A stretch of 5,567 nt of DNA from the NCBI GenBank assembly GCA_021772705.1, contig JAJFLN010000660.1, positions 1 through 5,567 of the forward strand, written 5' to 3'. This document shows, in pieces, positions 3,009-5,567 of this stretch (its first letter is position 1; each line of letters opens with the position of its first letter). The stretch comes from Candidatus Cloacimonadota bacterium. Lineage in GTDB: Bacteria > Muiribacteriota > UBA6191 > JACPRK01. The position numbers and the translations under genes were made by a program. Under the pieces are notes generated by a model. It searched no databases. It was not told the DNA's origin and worked only from the letters and a program-made list of their open reading frames with translations.

Positions 3009-5567
3009 TCAATCCCGCCGTAGGGTCCGGAATCCGATGAACTTGAAGGGGAAGGTCTTCGCCCCGTCGTATCGGGCCGAGCAGTACTGCAGGGGCCGCT
3101 TGTTGGCTGTGCTGCCACCCTTCTGGGCCACCAGCATGTCGTTGCCCTCAACCCAGGGGGTGGCGGTCCACTCCCAGACATTACCGGACATGTCCAGGCA
3201 GCCGTAGGGGCTGGCGCCCTCCGGGAATGCGCCGACCGGTGTGGTGTGACCCAGGCCGGACTCGGCGGAGTTGACCCGATCGCCGGACCAGTCATCGCCC
3301 CAGGGAAAGAGCCGGCCGTCGTCGCCTCGGGCCGCCTTCTCCCACTCCGGCTCCGTGGGCAGCCCCTTGCCGGCCCACTCGGCATAGGTCCGGGCGTCGT
3401 TCCAGTCGACCCAGACTGCCGGGTGGTTGCCCTCTTCCGCCGGATAGCGCGACACGTGCTGGGGCCGGAACTCGGAGAAGTCATCCTGTGTCACGAGGCA
3501 TCGGTCGATCCAGAAATCCGCCAGCTCTCGGGTGTATCGATCCGGTTCGGACCGGACCTTCTCGTGCAGGTCCGGCCGGTCTCCGAGCTCCTCCATCCGG
3601 AGCTGGCGATTCGACTCCGAGGCTCCTAGCATCGCCGGTCCGGCAGTCACGTGAACCATCCGGCCAGGGCCCTGGAACCGGAGCCGGACTTGCTCGTTCA
3701 ACTGCTCCAGCAGGCCCTCCCGGTCACGGGCTTCGGCCATTCCTTCCAGCCCCGCAAGCCAGGAGGGGTTGCCCACCAGCCCCGCTGCCTCGAGCATCTT
3801 CTCCAGGCCTCGGTCATCGATCTGGAGCCCGAAGAGACACCTCAAGATCCGCCGTTTCACTGCGTCGGAGAGGACCCGGTGCTCCTCCGGTCCCGCCAGG
3901 CCGGACTCATCCAGCAATTCCACCAGGCTCGAGACGGCGGTGCCCTGAGCGGTCGGGGACCGGAGCCAGTCCTCGAGCTGATGATCGTGAACGACGGCGG
4001 CCCGGAGGATGAAGGCCAGCTCCTCGTCGGAAGGGGCCAGCCGCTCCCGGGCCATGGAGATGACCGTGAACAGCTCACGGCCCACCAGGGTTCCGTAGCG
4101 ATGGAAGTTCTGGAGTTCCGTCTCCAGCACGAGCCGGGAGTGTCGCAGGGCCAGCTCCTCGTCGGAGATCCAGCTCTTCACCTCCTGGATGATGTACTCG
4201 TGGGAGAGCTCGTAAAGCCGCCGCTCCTCGTCTCCCAGCTCTCGCACCAGCCGGGCCTCGACGAGCTTCCGCAGGACCACTTCCAGGCTCTCGAGGCTCT
4301 CGCCGGAGGTCTCGGCGATCTCCTCCTGGGGGATGACGGCCTTGGTTCCCCTGTCGGTGATCATCCCCGACAGGACTCGCCGGGCCCGCTCCTCATCGGC
4401 GCCGAATCTCTGAGCCAGGGTGGATCGGAGATAGCTCACCAGGACTTCCTGAACTCCCCCGAGCTCCTCGTAGAGGTCCATTCCGATGGTGGTCTGGCCC
4501 GGTGGGCGCTGGGAATAGAGACGATCGCAGAGGATCTGCAGCTGAGGCGGATCGATCCCCTCCTCGAACAGCTCGCCCGTCAGGGTCTCCACCAGGGTGT
4601 CCTCCACCTTCACTCCGAAGAGCTGGGCCGGACCACAGATGGCGAGGCGGGCCTGGGCCGCATCGAGACGGGTCAGGCGGTATCGATTGTCCAGGATGGT
4701 CGGCAGGTGCCCCTCGAAGGCGGCCATCTCGGCCAGGAAGTCCTCCCGCAGACTGAAGACCAGATGGGCTCTGGGGGGCATGCGCCGGGCCATCTCCGAC
4801 ACTTCCCGGAGGAAGGGCTCCCGCTCCTCTGGAGTGTAGCGGACGAAGAACTCCTCGAACTGATCCAGCACGATGACCAGATGCCCCGAGATGCAAGCCG
4901 CGATCTGAGGGAGCAGCTCCACCAGGGGCAGGTCCTCCGGCAATTGACTGGCCCGCAGGGGAGCCAGGGCCCGGAGCTCGTCCCGGATGAGGCGGGCCGG
5001 CTCCACCAGGGATCTGAGGTAGAGAGTCAGGTTGGCCGGCCGGGAGAGACGGGACAGGACTCCGGCCTGGAGCAGAGAGGTCTTGCCCGTCCCGGAGCGG
5101 CCGTAGACCACGAGCAAGGGCCGGCCGAGGAGCCTGTTGGAGACCTCGTCGATCTCTCGATCCCGGCCGAAGAAGATGGACCGGTCCTCGGGACCGAAGT
5201 AGTCGAGGAACTTGTAGGGGCGGCCAGAGGCGGACTGGACCTGTTGTCTGACCGCACTCCTGCGGGGACCGGAGCGCTCGGGAGAAGACCAGGAGAGCAG
5301 CTCTGCCAGGGCAACACCGTCCTCCATCAGGACCCTGACTCCCCGGCGCTCCCACCAGCCGGCCTCCGCTTCCGGGGCCTCGCGATCACAGAGGAACGTC
5401 GCTTGAGAGGGATGGGTCGGCACGATCCGGCGAAGCTGCCGGTAGAAGGATTTCAGGGTTCCATCGGTGGCCCGGGAGCCGACGATCAGGACGGGCCAGC
5501 TAGCGAGGCGTCGCTTGAGATCCAGGTCCATATCGGCCATGGACGCCAGCAGATCCTCGAAGTCGGC
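3009..5567 (-). CDS. SIR2-like/STAND NTPase/FGE-fold protein, 5' end missing
   Basis: This is a probable conflict or anti-phage protein; 852 residues are visible, and the frame stays open to the window edge, so the N-terminus is missing. Residues are numbered from the internal ATG at 5540. Upstream ADFEDLLAS and residues 1-82 (PVLIVGSRATDGTLKSFYRQ, later RRGVRVLMEDG) resemble the end of a SIR2 domain, which in defence proteins degrades NAD+. FFGRDREI (123-130) opens a STAND NTPase with Walker A GRSGTGKTS (147-155), Walker B LVIVLDQFEEFF (221-232), VFSLREDFL (261-269) and PPQLQILCDRLY (331-342). A winged-helix-like part ends in YELSHEYI (443-450). A helical linker runs to about 625. Residues 629-843 form an FGE-sulfatase domain: HPAVWVDWNDA (706-716), LPTEPEWEKAARG (727-739), FPWGDDW (745-751), DMSGNVWEW (783-791), GGS (808-810), GFR (836-838). 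FGE catalytic cysteines are absent, so it is probably a binding module. NTPase and FGE calls are firm; SIR2 is moderate. Confidence 0.88.
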   Translation of the reverse strand, partial: ADFEDLLASMADMDLDLKRRLASWPVLIVGSRATDGTLKSFYRQLRRIVPTHPSQATFLCDREAPEAEAGWWERRGVRVLMEDGVALAELLSWSSPERSGPRRSAVRQQVQSASGRPYKFLDYFGPEDRSIFFGRDREIDEVSNRLLGRPLLVVYGRSGTGKTSLLQAGVLSRLSRPANLTLYLRSLVEPARLIRDELRALAPLRASQLPEDLPLVELLPQIAACISGHLVIVLDQFEEFFVRYTPEEREPFLREVSEMARRMPPRAHLVFSLREDFLAEMAAFEGHLPTILDNRYRLTRLDAAQARLAICGPAQLFGVKVEDTLVETLTGELFEEGIDPPQLQILCDRLYSQRPPGQTTIGMDLYEELGGVQEVLVSYLRSTLAQRFGADEERARRVLSGMITDRGTKAVIPQEEIAETSGESLESLEVVLRKLVEARLVRELGDEERRLYELSHEYIIQEVKSWISDEELALRHSRLVLETELQNFHRYGTLVGRELFTVISMARERLAPSDEELAFILRAAVVHDHQLEDWLRSPTAQGTAVSSLVELLDESGLAGPEEHRVLSDAVKRRILRCLFGLQIDDRGLEKMLEAAGLVGNPSWLAGLEGMAEARDREGLLEQLNEQVRLRFQGPGRMVHVTAGPAMLGASESNRQLRMEELGDRPDLHEKVRSEPDRYTRELADFWIDRCLVTQDDFSEFRPQHVSRYPAEEGNHPAVWVDWNDARTYAEWAGKGLPTEPEWEKAARGDDGRLFPWGDDWSGDRVNSAESGLGHTTPVGAFPEGASPYGCLDMSGNVWEWTATPWVEGNDMLVAQKGGSTANKRPLQYCSARYDGAKTFPFKFIGFRTLRRD

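Noticed and set aside
3009..3650. EgtB or active sulfatase-modifying enzyme annotation for the C-terminal domain
   Set aside because: No DinB-like domain or EgtB iron-binding His motif is present, the FGE cysteine pair is missing, and the domain is fused to a STAND NTPase.
4393..5355. Minus-strand 320-codon frame overlapping the STAND gene
   Set aside because: It is a frame-shifted shadow rich in Gly, Pro, Arg and Ser. The Walker motifs are in the longer frame, which is intact.

Overview
The window is a high-GC (by eye well over 60%) bacterial chromosomal segment. A TTG start, long antisense shadow frames typical of high-GC DNA, and dispersed repeats of the TTCGACAAGCTCAGGACGAACGG type point to an environmental, possibly uncultured lineage such as Acidobacteriota, Gemmatimonadota or a related phylum. 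That placement is a guess: there is no rRNA or other marker gene here. No tRNA, rRNA, CRISPR array, transposase or integrase was seen.

Layout from left to right. Positions 1-292 hold no gene. They contain a 62-bp tandem duplication built from the dispersed TTCG...GCTCAG repeat (27-179) and a long imperfect inverted repeat (196-272). A minus-strand pair follows: a PrxQ/BCP-type peroxiredoxin (1501-1965) and, overlapping its stop codon by four bases (TTGA), a class-V PLP enzyme of the isopenicillin-N-epimerase-like group (293-1504). Divergent from that pair is a small plus-strand four-cysteine protein (2068-2265, or 2044-2265 from a GTG). It is convergent with, and only 4 bases from, a GTP cyclohydrolase II-like gene (2270-2881, minus). 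Upstream of that, across a 127-bp gap with a terminator-like inverted repeat, lies the 3' part of a large minus-strand gene (3009-5567) that runs off the right edge.

The large gene is the most notable item. It encodes a STAND-type P-loop NTPase (Walker A GRSGTGKT, Walker B IVLDQFEE, then a winged-helix-like region). An N-terminal segment resembles the end of a SIR2 domain, and the C-terminus is a formylglycine-generating-enzyme-like (FGE-sulfatase, C-type-lectin fold) domain that lacks the FGE catalytic cysteine pair. The architecture effector - STAND NTPase - C-terminal recognition domain is that of bacterial conflict and anti-phage systems (Avs-like, SIR2-STAND). I infer an NAD-consuming immune protein whose sensor is a catalytically dead FGE/CLec module.

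The second notable item is the GTP cyclohydrolase II homologue. It keeps the zinc ligands and the catalytic Asp/Arg, but has Ile where the canonical active-site Tyr (E. coli RibA Tyr105) should be. A substitution at that position in a Streptomyces paralogue changes the product, so this protein may not be an ordinary riboflavin-pathway RibA. The other genes look like ordinary metabolism and stress functions; nothing in the sequence ties them to the putative defence gene beyond proximity.
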